This document shows, piece by piece, positions 1-5,754 of a stretch of 6,918 nt of DNA (positions are counted from its first letter, which is position 1; each line of letters starts with the position of its first letter). Source of the stretch: JAHJFW01 sp038065635 (GTDB lineage: Bacteria; Patescibacteriota; Patescibacteriia; 2-12-FULL-60-25); assembly GCA_038065635.1 (NCBI GenBank), contig JBBTQP010000078.1:1-6918 (forward strand), given 5' to 3'. The notes beneath the pieces are model-generated. The model saw only the letters and a list, made by a program, of their open reading frames with translations, did no database searches and was not told the DNA's origin. The position numbers and the translations under genes were made by a program.

Positions 1-643
1 AGGGAGAAGATGGCACCCTGCAAGGGATGTTGGAAGGCTTGTGGATGCGGCATACCATTCCGGAGCTTGGGCCTGTGCCAATATGTCCAACAAGCATCTG
101 ACAAAACTCTTGTATTCAGGTTTGGGCATCCGCACGCCTCCCTGGCGTTTCTGCGGGACAGATTATGGCCAACTCGGTAAAAAGCTGGTGGCTAAACCCC
201 ACGATGGTGGCGGAAAGAGAGGACTCAATATCGCTACACCAGCTCATGACGACGAAGGCTTGTTATATGAAAACTTGATACCGGGTACGCTGGAGCTCTC
301 GGTGTGTGTCATAGGGCATTCATCCGTAATAACTTTGACGCCCAACGTCCGCAGACGGGATGTGAAGCGGATTGGTATCTTGGAGGCTTCGGATACACGC
401 CTGCCACGCCGGACGGAGAAATTGTGTATGAATGCCGCCGCGACAATCCATGAGACGCTTGGAGCTTTTGGAGTCACGAAGACCGATTTCGTGATAGATC
501 CGAATGGAGATGCTTGGGCTCTTGAGACGGACGCTCACCCGGGGTTAGGGAGAGCGCGTGCAGCAGCTACACAGGCGGCTCGCGCTGGCTTTACGTATCG
601 TGAGTTCATCCACCTTATCCTGAAGGAATATGTCGGTAAATAA
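1..643 (+). CDS. Ddl-like ATP-grasp ligase, 5' truncated and frameshifted
   Basis: Partial gene for an ATP-dependent carboxylate-amine ligase of the D-Ala-D-Ala ligase fold. Frame 3 at bases 3-35 reads GEDGTLQGMLE, a hallmark of Ddl proteins. The rest of the family pattern continues in frame 2: YHSGAWACANMSNK, then LGIRTPPW, the ATP-binding Lys in VAKPHDGGG, ENLIPGTLELSV (family E-fi-GrE-lTV), TDF with an acidic metal ligand, and ALETDAHPGL (family LLEvNtlPGm). The GTG at 41 would open frame 2 but starts in mid-domain, so it is probably not the real start. A net shift of -1 or +2 bases lies between about 33 and 47. Odd points: the family metal-binding Asn is Asp (ETD), the GGSS loop reads GGGK, and the Tyr-rich omega loop is missing. 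The start codon of the aminotransferase lies inside the 3' end (14-base overlap), so the two are probably cotranscribed. ATP-grasp fold is sure; substrate unknown. Confidence 0.75.
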   Translation, partial: GRRWHPARDVGRLVDAAYHSGAWACANMSNKHLTKLLYSGLGIRTPPWRFCGTDYGQLGKKLVAKPHDGGGKRGLNIATPAHDDEGLLYENLIPGTLELSVCVIGHSSVITLTPNVRRRDVKRIGILEASDTRLPRRTEKLCMNAAATIHETLGAFGVTKTDFVIDPNGDAWALETDAHPGLGRARAAATQAARAGFTYREFIHLILKEYVGK

Positions 644-1976
644 ATTGGCTTTATTCGGAGGAACGCCCTTAGTCAAAAATCATACCTCGCTCCGCATAGC
701 TTGGCCGATAGTTACAAAACGAGATCGCCTGGCAGTGATGGAATGTTTCGACCGCGAAGATTTTTCGGGACGCGGATCCCAGGAGGTCTACACTCTCGAG
801 GAAGAAATGGCGGATTATTTTAGTATGCCCTATGCGACAGCACTGAACAGCGGGACAGCCGCTTTGCATGTGGCCCTGGCCTCGCTGGGAATCGGAGAAG
901 GCGATGAGGTCATTGTTCCCAATCTCACGTTCATCGCCACGGCCATGACCGTCGTCCATAATGGTTCAATCCCGATTTTCGCCGACGTTGATCCGTATAC
1001 GTACAATATTACGGCGGAAACCATCATCCCAAAGGTTACTCGAAAGACAAAGGCAGTCATCGTAGTACACCTCCACGGTTTTCCGGCAGATCTCAGAGAG
1101 ATAAAAAAGGCGTGCAAAAAATGGAATCTGGCGCTCATTGAGGACGTTGCTCAGGCGCCCGGAGCCTCGCTCGACGGAAAACTTTTGGGTAGTTTTGGGG
1201 ACGCCTCATCCTTCAGCCTGATGTCGCAAAAAAATTTGGCCACCTGCGGCGAATGCGGAATTTTGTTGAACCGAAAAATGCAAGCCAAAAACAGGGCCGA
1301 GATGGTAAGAATATATGGCGAGATACTCAAGTCCAATGCCCCGCGCAAATACAATTCCTATACACTGGGATGGAACTATACGCTTAATCCTTTGCAGGCC
1401 GCCATGGCCCGAACCCAACTCAATAACTTCGACCGTCTTACCAAAAAAATACGCTCTGCAGGACAGCTCCTGGATAAGGGACTGTCGGCATTCCCTTGGG
1501 TGAGGCCACCTAAAGATATTCGAGGAGCGCGGGGTGTATACCATTTTTATCGAATCGGCTTCGAAATCTCGACTATCGGCTACATGAATACCGGCAGATT
1601 CCGAAAAGCCGTACAAGATGCGCTGGATGCCGAAGGACTTAACGTCCGCCATTACCAGAATGTCCCGCTCTCTGGTCAGCCAATCTTCAGCGCAAAGGAT
1701 TATCTGCCATTTAAGAATTCTTTCGAGATCGCGAATTTCCCTAATACCCTGGAGGTTATCCGCTCGACGTTGCTTCTCGGGGCCATTAGTTCCGCTCCCG
1801 GATACCTTCTGTGCCCAGGCACGATCGCCAAGTGCCTGGAAGGCTTCATGAAGATACACGAGAACATGGAACATGTTCTGGAATATGCCGACAAAATCGC
1901 TTACCGAGAGCCTTGGGATGACATACCGAAAACATCGGACAGCTTCCGGAGTGGGTACGGTATTTTGATGAAATAA
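630..1976 (+). CDS. DegT/DnrJ/EryC1/StrS-family PLP-dependent aminotransferase
   Basis: Family members are fold-type I PLP enzymes that transaminate keto-sugars, keto-cyclitols or related rings, usually with Glu or Gln as donor. Visible motifs, by residue: N-terminal LALFGGTP (6-13), the phosphate-binding SGTAALH (74-80), EVIVPNLTF (93-101), EDVAQAPGA (171-179) with Asp172 for the pyridine nitrogen, and SFSLMSQKNL (194-203) with Lys201 as the likely Schiff-base lysine. GWNYTLNPLQAAM resembles the family's GyNyrmsel-QAA segment. At 448 residues it is somewhat longer than many members, with an extra C-terminal tail after about 425. The ATG at 630 is preceded by AAGGA at 623-627, only two bases away, and lies inside the end of the upstream ligase gene, suggesting translational coupling. 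No sugar dehydratase or glycosyltransferase is in the window, so the substrate cannot be named. Family call is very secure. Confidence 0.93.
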   Translation: MSVNKLALFGGTPLVKNHTSLRIAWPIVTKRDRLAVMECFDREDFSGRGSQEVYTLEEEMADYFSMPYATALNSGTAALHVALASLGIGEGDEVIVPNLTFIATAMTVVHNGSIPIFADVDPYTYNITAETIIPKVTRKTKAVIVVHLHGFPADLREIKKACKKWNLALIEDVAQAPGASLDGKLLGSFGDASSFSLMSQKNLATCGECGILLNRKMQAKNRAEMVRIYGEILKSNAPRKYNSYTLGWNYTLNPLQAAMARTQLNNFDRLTKKIRSAGQLLDKGLSAFPWVRPPKDIRGARGVYHFYRIGFEISTIGYMNTGRFRKAVQDALDAEGLNVRHYQNVPLSGQPIFSAKDYLPFKNSFEIANFPNTLEVIRSTLLLGAISSAPGYLLCPGTIAKCLEGFMKIHENMEHVLEYADKIAYREPWDDIPKTSDSFRSGYGILMK

Positions 1977-1987
1977 AATGTCAGAAT

Positions 1988-2005
1988 CCCTCTTGACGGA
2001 GAGGG
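1988..2005 (+). repeat. Short hairpin after the aminotransferase gene
   Basis: CCCTCT and AGAGGG form a 6-bp perfect inverted repeat around a 6-base loop (TGACGG), 12 bases after the aminotransferase stop. No T-run follows directly; the nearest, six Ts, begins about 18 bases on. It may stabilise the mRNA 3' end or be a poor terminator. Confidence 0.4.
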
Positions 2006-2035
2006 TTGATCGCATGGCTAAATTTTTTCTGTTGC

Positions 2036-2068
2036 AATAAAAGTAAGACCCCCAGGATGCTGGAGGTC
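2036..2068 (-). terminator. Rho-independent terminator of the ligase/C39 operon
   Basis: Read on the - strand, GACCTCCAG and CTGGGGGTC pair over nine positions with one mismatch around the loop CATC, followed by the T-rich tract TTACTTTTATT. The stem begins within the TGA stop codon of the C39-like gene (2067-2069), so termination is immediate. This also argues that TGA is a true stop in this organism. Confidence 0.75.
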
Positions 2069-2783
2069 AAGAGGGTCGCGAGATTGAAATTATGTTTCCA
2101 GAAAAACACTTTTTGAATTTTTTCAAGCCCACGAAGTGGTGGCTCTGATTTTCGGGATCGGTTCCGGACGGATTATGGATAGTGAAGCCCCTCAGGCGCC
2201 ATACGTTTTTGGCCGCACCGGTCACCAGCACGAGATGCCCTCCGCGCCGTTTAGGTCGCGGCTCGGTCTCGCGGATTTCCCAGTTCACGGAGGCGATGAC
2301 CAGTTTCCCTCGGGCGATTTCGTCCGCTAACACGTACGGACCCACGAACTGCATGGACCTACCCTCCAGACCGAATTCGTCATGCAGGAATTTGACAAAA
2401 GGCACATGGAAGAGTCCTTTAATTTCTCCACCTTCAGTCGGGATGATGTAACATCCGAATCCCAAAGATCTCTTGAACAACTCAATAGGACCGATGTTTG
2501 CGACTCCGAAGTAACGCAAGACCATAGAAAGGCAAGTCATGCCGCAGATTTCGTAGGCAAATTCATCGAATTCTTCCTCGGATTCGGCCCCGAAGCTTCT
2601 CCATTCCACGAAATTTGCGGAAGGCCTTATCTTGTGGTCCAGCATTTCCCGAATATTATTGCGTGAACCAAATTGGTTGAGGTAGCTGATGCCACGAACC
2701 TCGCCGGAAAGCGTTTTCCCTAACATTCTCATCCAAGACTGAAGCCCGTGAAGACTGCCTGACAACCTATTCTTAATTTTCAC
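2067..2783 (-). CDS. C39-like (papain-fold) cysteine peptidase domain protein, cytoplasmic
   Basis: The 238-residue product matches the C39-like peptidase pattern: YEICGMTCLSMVLRYFG with nucleophile Cys80, GGHLVLVTG with His183, and IHNPSG with Asn204 where relatives usually have Asp, followed by the family-type tail FKKCFSGNIISIS. C39-like domains cleave peptides or act as inactive or acyl-transfer relatives. There is no signal peptide, membrane segment or transporter domain, so it should act in the cytoplasm. I chose GTG at 2783 because AGGAGA (2790-2795) lies six bases upstream. The frame is also open to a TTG at 2834 and an ATG at 2810, but neither has as good a ribosome site. It is the last gene of the ligase operon, 54 bases after the ddl stop. 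The context suggests it processes or transfers a ligase product; this is inference. Fold call is good, activity unproven. Confidence 0.8.
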   Translation of the reverse strand: MKIKNRLSGSLHGLQSWMRMLGKTLSGEVRGISYLNQFGSRNNIREMLDHKIRPSANFVEWRSFGAESEEEFDEFAYEICGMTCLSMVLRYFGVANIGPIELFKRSLGFGCYIIPTEGGEIKGLFHVPFVKFLHDEFGLEGRSMQFVGPYVLADEIARGKLVIASVNWEIRETEPRPKRRGGHLVLVTGAAKNVWRLRGFTIHNPSGTDPENQSHHFVGLKKFKKCFSGNIISISRPS

Positions 2784-2837
2784 TTCTATTCTCCTTATTC
2801 GATCATTCATATTTGAAAGTACTTGATCGTCCAATCC

Positions 2838-3764
2838 TTAAGAGATGCTATCGAGGATGATTTTTTTCACGAAATCATTATACGGAATATTGGCCGCCCT
2901 AAGGATGCAACTCATGTTGCTGGTAGAACCGTTCATGCCAGGGATGGTGTTGATCTCCAAAAAATAAAGTCGGTCACCGTCCAACCGAAAATCCAGGCGT
3001 GACACCGCCTTGCAATGCAGGGCCGTGTAGACGGCTTTCGCAAATTCTTCTGCACGGAGTCTTACACTTTCATCGATCTTGGCTGGCGCCGAATATTTCG
3101 TCTCATCGCCAAACTTACCTTCACGGTCGTAGAATCCGGCTGGGGCGATCACCTCCAATATCGGCAAGACCTGCAAATCGCCAGGATTACCGACCACTGC
3201 GACAGTGAGATCGCGCCCAGGGATGAATTTTTCTACTAGAACCGGACCGAACTCTTCGAACAAGGGCTTTATCTTTTCCGGTAATTCCATCACGGTCTCG
3301 ATCTTCTGCACTCCGAGGCTTGATCCTTGGGCGCACGGCTTGATGATGTACGGCCCCTCGAATTCGAGTTTTTCCAGTGAACCAGGGTCCTTCAGCAGGA
3401 ACCAGTCAGGTGTTGACACGCCTAATCCGCGGGCGACGATTTTGGCGCTGACTTTATCGAAGCCCACTGCGCTAGCCAGAACGCCACATCCGGTATACGG
3501 AATAGCCAGCATTTCAAGAGCGCCTTGCAGTTTGCCATCCTCATAATCCGTTCCATGCAAGGATAGAAAGGCGAATTCGATGCCTGAATTTACTATCTGT
3601 TCAATTGGATCGTCATCGAGATCGATTTTGATCGCGTCCGCAAACCCCAAATCCAGCAAAGCCCGATGGACATCCGCACCTGAACGCAAAGATGTGCTCC
3701 TTTCCATCGATTTTCCGCCCAACAACACGCCGATTTTTTTAGATCGCAAATCGTTAAATGTCAT
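2838..3764 (-). CDS. ddl: D-alanine--D-alanine (or D-alanine--D-lactate) ligase
   Basis: Complete 308-residue ATP-grasp ligase that activates a D-Ala carboxylate as acyl-phosphate and joins a second substrate, normally to make the terminus of the peptidoglycan stem. Motifs: GGKSMER (16-22, Glu21), LHGTDYEDGKLQG (69-81), IPYTGCGVLAS (88-98), IKPCAQGSSLGV (141-152, Lys142 for ATP, GSS 147-149), VEKFIPGRDLTV (177-188), omega loop FYDREGKF (211-218), and metal ligands Asp258 (RLDF), Glu270 and Asn272 (FLEINTIPGM). All catalytic residues are present. Two oddities: omega-loop Phe218 stands where E. coli DdlB has Tyr216, and the usual EREVS is ERSTS. The ATG at 3764 overlaps the upstream ligase gene by 11 bases, so translation is probably coupled; the ribosome site is weak (AGGT nine bases away). 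Family certain; choice of second substrate open. Confidence 0.92.
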   Translation of the reverse strand: MTFNDLRSKKIGVLLGGKSMERSTSLRSGADVHRALLDLGFADAIKIDLDDDPIEQIVNSGIEFAFLSLHGTDYEDGKLQGALEMLAIPYTGCGVLASAVGFDKVSAKIVARGLGVSTPDWFLLKDPGSLEKLEFEGPYIIKPCAQGSSLGVQKIETVMELPEKIKPLFEEFGPVLVEKFIPGRDLTVAVVGNPGDLQVLPILEVIAPAGFYDREGKFGDETKYSAPAKIDESVRLRAEEFAKAVYTALHCKAVSRLDFRLDGDRLYFLEINTIPGMNGSTSNMSCILRAANIPYNDFVKKIILDSIS

Positions 3765-4686
3765 ACATTTTTTTACCTGATTTCATCAGGCAAGATATCA
3801 ATTCCGGGTAGATGATGCCCAGTAGGGCAGCCGCTTTTGGAAATTCGCTGTACGGACCGATGCCGGGGAAGGCATTGATTTCCAAAACGTTCATTTCGCC
3901 TTCCGGAGATACGACCATGTCGGTTCGAGAATAACCTATGCAATTTACGGCTTTATGCAATTTCACGGCAATAGCCTGGGCTTTGGAGCTTGTCGCGTCA
4001 TCGAGCTCAGCGGGTATAACGAATTCCATTTCGCCTTCGCCGTATTTAGCCTGAAAGTTTTGGTAAGGCTGATTTTTTATATTCAGCCCGATCACGGGAA
4101 GCGCTAGCGTTTCCCCGTCCTTTTCCAGGACGCCAACGGTAATCTCCCGCCCCTTGAGGAAAGGCTCGGCAATGATTGATGAATAACTCCGCATGGATTC
4201 CAATGCGCTTCCAAGCTCCTGGGTATCGCGCGCTAAAAACACATCTATGCTTGACGCTGAATCGATCGGTTTCAAGATCGCGGGTAAACCTATTTTGGAT
4301 ATGATTTGATCGCGAGAACAATTCGATACCATGGGATCTACGATTACGTGGTCCGGAAAGTCTATTCCTGCCGCTCGGCCGAAATATTTTGTCAGAACCT
4401 TGTTTCTACAGATGCTGCTAGCTAAACCGTCTGAGCCGGTATGCGGAATACGCATCAGATCCAGCAATCCCGGGGCCGATCCACCGTCGCCAAGCAAGCC
4501 ATAATGGATATTTACCACTGCGTCGGGCCTGATTTTTTTGGCTATCAAATTTGCGGCCGTTATGATGATGAACTCGTGTCCATCCATGCCTTGGCATTGA
4601 GCCAAAATATACGCCGCGGTCTTTCTAGACAATTCGGCTTCTTTCCCTTCGTTGCCAACCAAGACTCCTATGACGGACATAATCAT
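3754..4686 (-). CDS. Divergent Ddl-like ATP-grasp ligase
   Basis: A second full-length Ddl-fold ligase, 310 residues, and first gene of the operon. Retained features: E-A-E-L-S (16-20) matching E-R-E-V-S of Ddl, IPHTGSDGLAS (80-90), ATP Lys139 in ILKPI, EPFLKGREITVGVL (174-187), omega loop FQAKY (211-215) with the Tyr kept, RTD with Asp256, VLEINAFPG with Glu269 and Asn271, and Ser280 at the second-substrate position. Altered features: HGxxGEDGxLQG has become HYGLLGDGGSAPG, and the glycine-rich GGSS loop reads SASS (143-146). These changes lie around the ATP cap and first-substrate site, so it probably ligates something other than D-Ala. The ATG at 4686 is chosen for TAGG seven bases upstream; ATG 4680 and TTG 4701 are alternatives. 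The end overlaps the start of ddl. Fold secure, substrate unknown. Confidence 0.85.
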   Translation of the reverse strand: MIMSVIGVLVGNEGKEAELSRKTAAYILAQCQGMDGHEFIIITAANLIAKKIRPDAVVNIHYGLLGDGGSAPGLLDLMRIPHTGSDGLASSICRNKVLTKYFGRAAGIDFPDHVIVDPMVSNCSRDQIISKIGLPAILKPIDSASSIDVFLARDTQELGSALESMRSYSSIIAEPFLKGREITVGVLEKDGETLALPVIGLNIKNQPYQNFQAKYGEGEMEFVIPAELDDATSSKAQAIAVKLHKAVNCIGYSRTDMVVSPEGEMNVLEINAFPGIGPYSEFPKAAALLGIIYPELISCLMKSGKKMYDI

Positions 4687-4699
4687 TTGTGAGCCTAGC

Positions 4700-4709
4700 A
4701 ACTATAGTT
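4700..4709. promoter_or_regulatory. Palindromic bidirectional -10 element between divergent genes
   Basis: AACTATAGTT is a perfect 10-base palindrome in the 41-base gap between the ligase operon (ATG 4686, -) and the kinase-like gene (ATG 4728, +). It carries TATAGT, a good -10 hexamer, on both strands, at 13-20 bases from each start codon. The -35 regions at 17-base spacing are poor on both strands and fall at or inside the neighbouring coding starts. It could be a shared promoter or an operator. Confidence 0.45.
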
Positions 4710-4727
4710 TAGAATTACAAGAACGCT

Positions 4728-5276
4728 ATGCTACTCATAATACTATACGGTCCGCCTGCCAGCGGAAAACAAACCGTCGGTAAGGCGCTTTCTGAGCTTA
4801 CTGGATTTCCATTACTGCATAATCACCTGATAGCCGATTTGGCGAGCTCGATTTTCGAATATGGAACGGAGGAATATGTCAGTCTGTCCAAGGATTTACG
4901 AATTAGGGCGCTGAAAGCTGCGATAGAATCTGATAAACCGGGTATTATCATGACTTTCGCTTACGGTCTAGAAACTAAAGAAGGAAAAGACGATGACAAG
5001 ATATTGCGTCATCTACAGGCACTAGTGAAACGTTCCAAAGGAAAAGTAATTTTTATTCAACTAATTTCAGAACGCAATACACTTGTGGCTCGCGTAAGCT
5101 CCAAATCACGGAAAGTTCATAATAAACTTACAAGCAAAAAAATCCTGAAACATCTACTTGAGAAGTATCGAATAGAAAATCCGATACATTTCGCTTACAG
5201 TTTAACCATCAGGACAGACGAGCTATCACCATTACAATCTGCTAAAAAAATTCTTTCGTATATCAAACAGCATTAA
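4728..5276 (+). CDS. P-loop NTPase, small-molecule or nucleotide kinase-like
   Basis: A 182-residue single-domain P-loop protein of the size and layout of shikimate, adenylate and gluconate-type kinases. Walker A is GPPASGKQT (8-16) after a hydrophobic beta strand. The residue after Lys is Gln, then Thr, instead of the usual Ser/Thr; as I recall, a kinase-like family with GPPxxGKLT followed by HNHL shows the same shift. HNHL is at 31-34, a second hydrophobic strand IIMTFAYG at 73-80, strand VIFIQLIS at 107-114, and a basic segment RVSSKSRK (122-129) that could be the lid binding phosphate. It ends with TIRTDELSP, typical of the last strand in this group. There is no strong ribosome site before ATG 4728. 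Base composition is more AT-rich than its neighbours, hinting at a separate origin. It is transcribed away from the ligase operon. Substrate not inferable. Confidence 0.78.
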   Translation: MLLIILYGPPASGKQTVGKALSELTGFPLLHNHLIADLASSIFEYGTEEYVSLSKDLRIRALKAAIESDKPGIIMTFAYGLETKEGKDDDKILRHLQALVKRSKGKVIFIQLISERNTLVARVSSKSRKVHNKLTSKKILKHLLEKYRIENPIHFAYSLTIRTDELSPLQSAKKILSYIKQH

Positions 5277-5353
5277 ACGCAAAATACGCGGCTCTAATAA
5301 AGCAACGTATCGTTTATCAATCAATTTCTTTGAACGTGGGAAAACTTATCCCC

Positions 5354-5388
5354 TTGACGGGCATTCCGTTCCATGGCAGCTGTATATA
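5354..5388 (+). promoter_or_regulatory. Possible promoter of the small exported protein
   Basis: TTGACG (5354-5359) is a good -35 and TATATA (5383-5388) a good -10, but they are 23 bases apart, longer than normal. An alternative -35 with better spacing (TTCCGT at 5364) is weak. The position, about 40 bases before the start codon, is right. Confidence 0.3.
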
Positions 5389-5426
5389 TAGGCCTCTCTC
5401 AACATCAAAAACAAAATAGGTGAAAC

Positions 5427-5663
5427 GTGTTGAACCAAAACAAATATTTCTTCGTCGTCCTTTGTGCTGGAATCATTGCCGCTTCCACGCTGGAGGTAGC
5501 CACGTCGCCGCAACGCCCACTGCTCTTGGAATCCATCGGGGATTCTCGGATGGCGGAAAACGAAACGGCAGTCATTCCGTCCATCGAAACCTATCGCCCA
5601 GATTTTTGTGGGCGAAAAATCAACGGCGCCATATTGGAAGAAATGCGCCAATCCTCTAAATGA
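5427..5663 (+). CDS. Small exported or membrane-anchored protein, unknown function
   Basis: A 78-residue protein I do not recognise. The N-terminus has a polar head (NQNK), a hydrophobic stretch YFFVVLCAGIIAAST (about residues 7-21), then VATS, which could be a signal peptidase site; it may instead be an N-terminal anchor. There is a Cys in the hydrophobic stretch (residue 13), but the preceding residues do not make a lipobox. The mature part is short and polar, with one Cys in DFCGRK. GTG at 5427 is chosen because AGGTGA starts at 5418, putting AGG six bases upstream; TTG at 5430 is also possible. A second frame starting at 5420 is open over the same stretch but gives a composition unlike a real protein. 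A clear terminator just downstream and a promoter-like region upstream support a real monocistronic gene. Confidence 0.6.
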   Translation: MLNQNKYFFVVLCAGIIAASTLEVATSPQRPLLLESIGDSRMAENETAVIPSIETYRPDFCGRKINGAILEEMRQSSK

Positions 5664-5672
5664 GGACTCCTC

Positions 5673-5702
5673 AACAACCGCTTCGTGTGAAACGGTTGTT
5701 TT
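5673..5702 (+). terminator. Rho-independent terminator of the small protein gene
   Basis: AACAACCG and CGGTTGTT form an 8-bp stem, extended past one C/A mismatch by TTC/GAA to a four-base loop GTGT. The stem runs into TTTT. It begins nine bases after the TGA stop. Confidence 0.8.
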
Positions 5703-5708
5703 CAAATG

Positions 5709-5734
5709 AAAAAGAGCGACCGAATGACCGCTCT
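5709..5734 (-). terminator. Rho-independent terminator of the metallopeptidase-like gene
   Basis: On the - strand AGAGCG and CGCTCT pair over six bases around a 10-base loop and are followed by a T-run ending in TTTTTC. It sits about 20 bases after the - strand stop. Together with the + strand hairpin at 5673-5702 it separates the two convergent genes. Confidence 0.75.
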
Positions 5735-5754
5735 ATTTACATACGAGATGATAA

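Noticed and set aside
41..43. GTG at 41 as the true start of the first ligase gene
   Set aside because: It lies in mid-domain; conserved Ddl sequence continues upstream in another frame, so the gene begins outside the window.
1206..2015. Long open frame on the - strand over the aminotransferase gene
   Set aside because: It is antisense to a strongly conserved PLP enzyme and its translation has no recognisable motif.
2838..4686. vanHAX-type resistance operon
   Set aside because: No D-lactate dehydrogenase or VanX-type dipeptidase accompanies the ligases, and the ligase keeps a Ddl-type omega loop instead of the VanA type.
5303..5314. AACG-TAT-CGTT hairpin after the kinase-like gene as a terminator
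   Set aside because: A four-base AT-containing stem with a three-base loop and only TTT after it is too weak.
5420..5659. Alternative + frame over the small protein gene, starting at GTG 5420
   Set aside because: The product is rich in His, Arg and Pro with no signal or domain; the other frame has a clear signal-like N-terminus and better start spacing.
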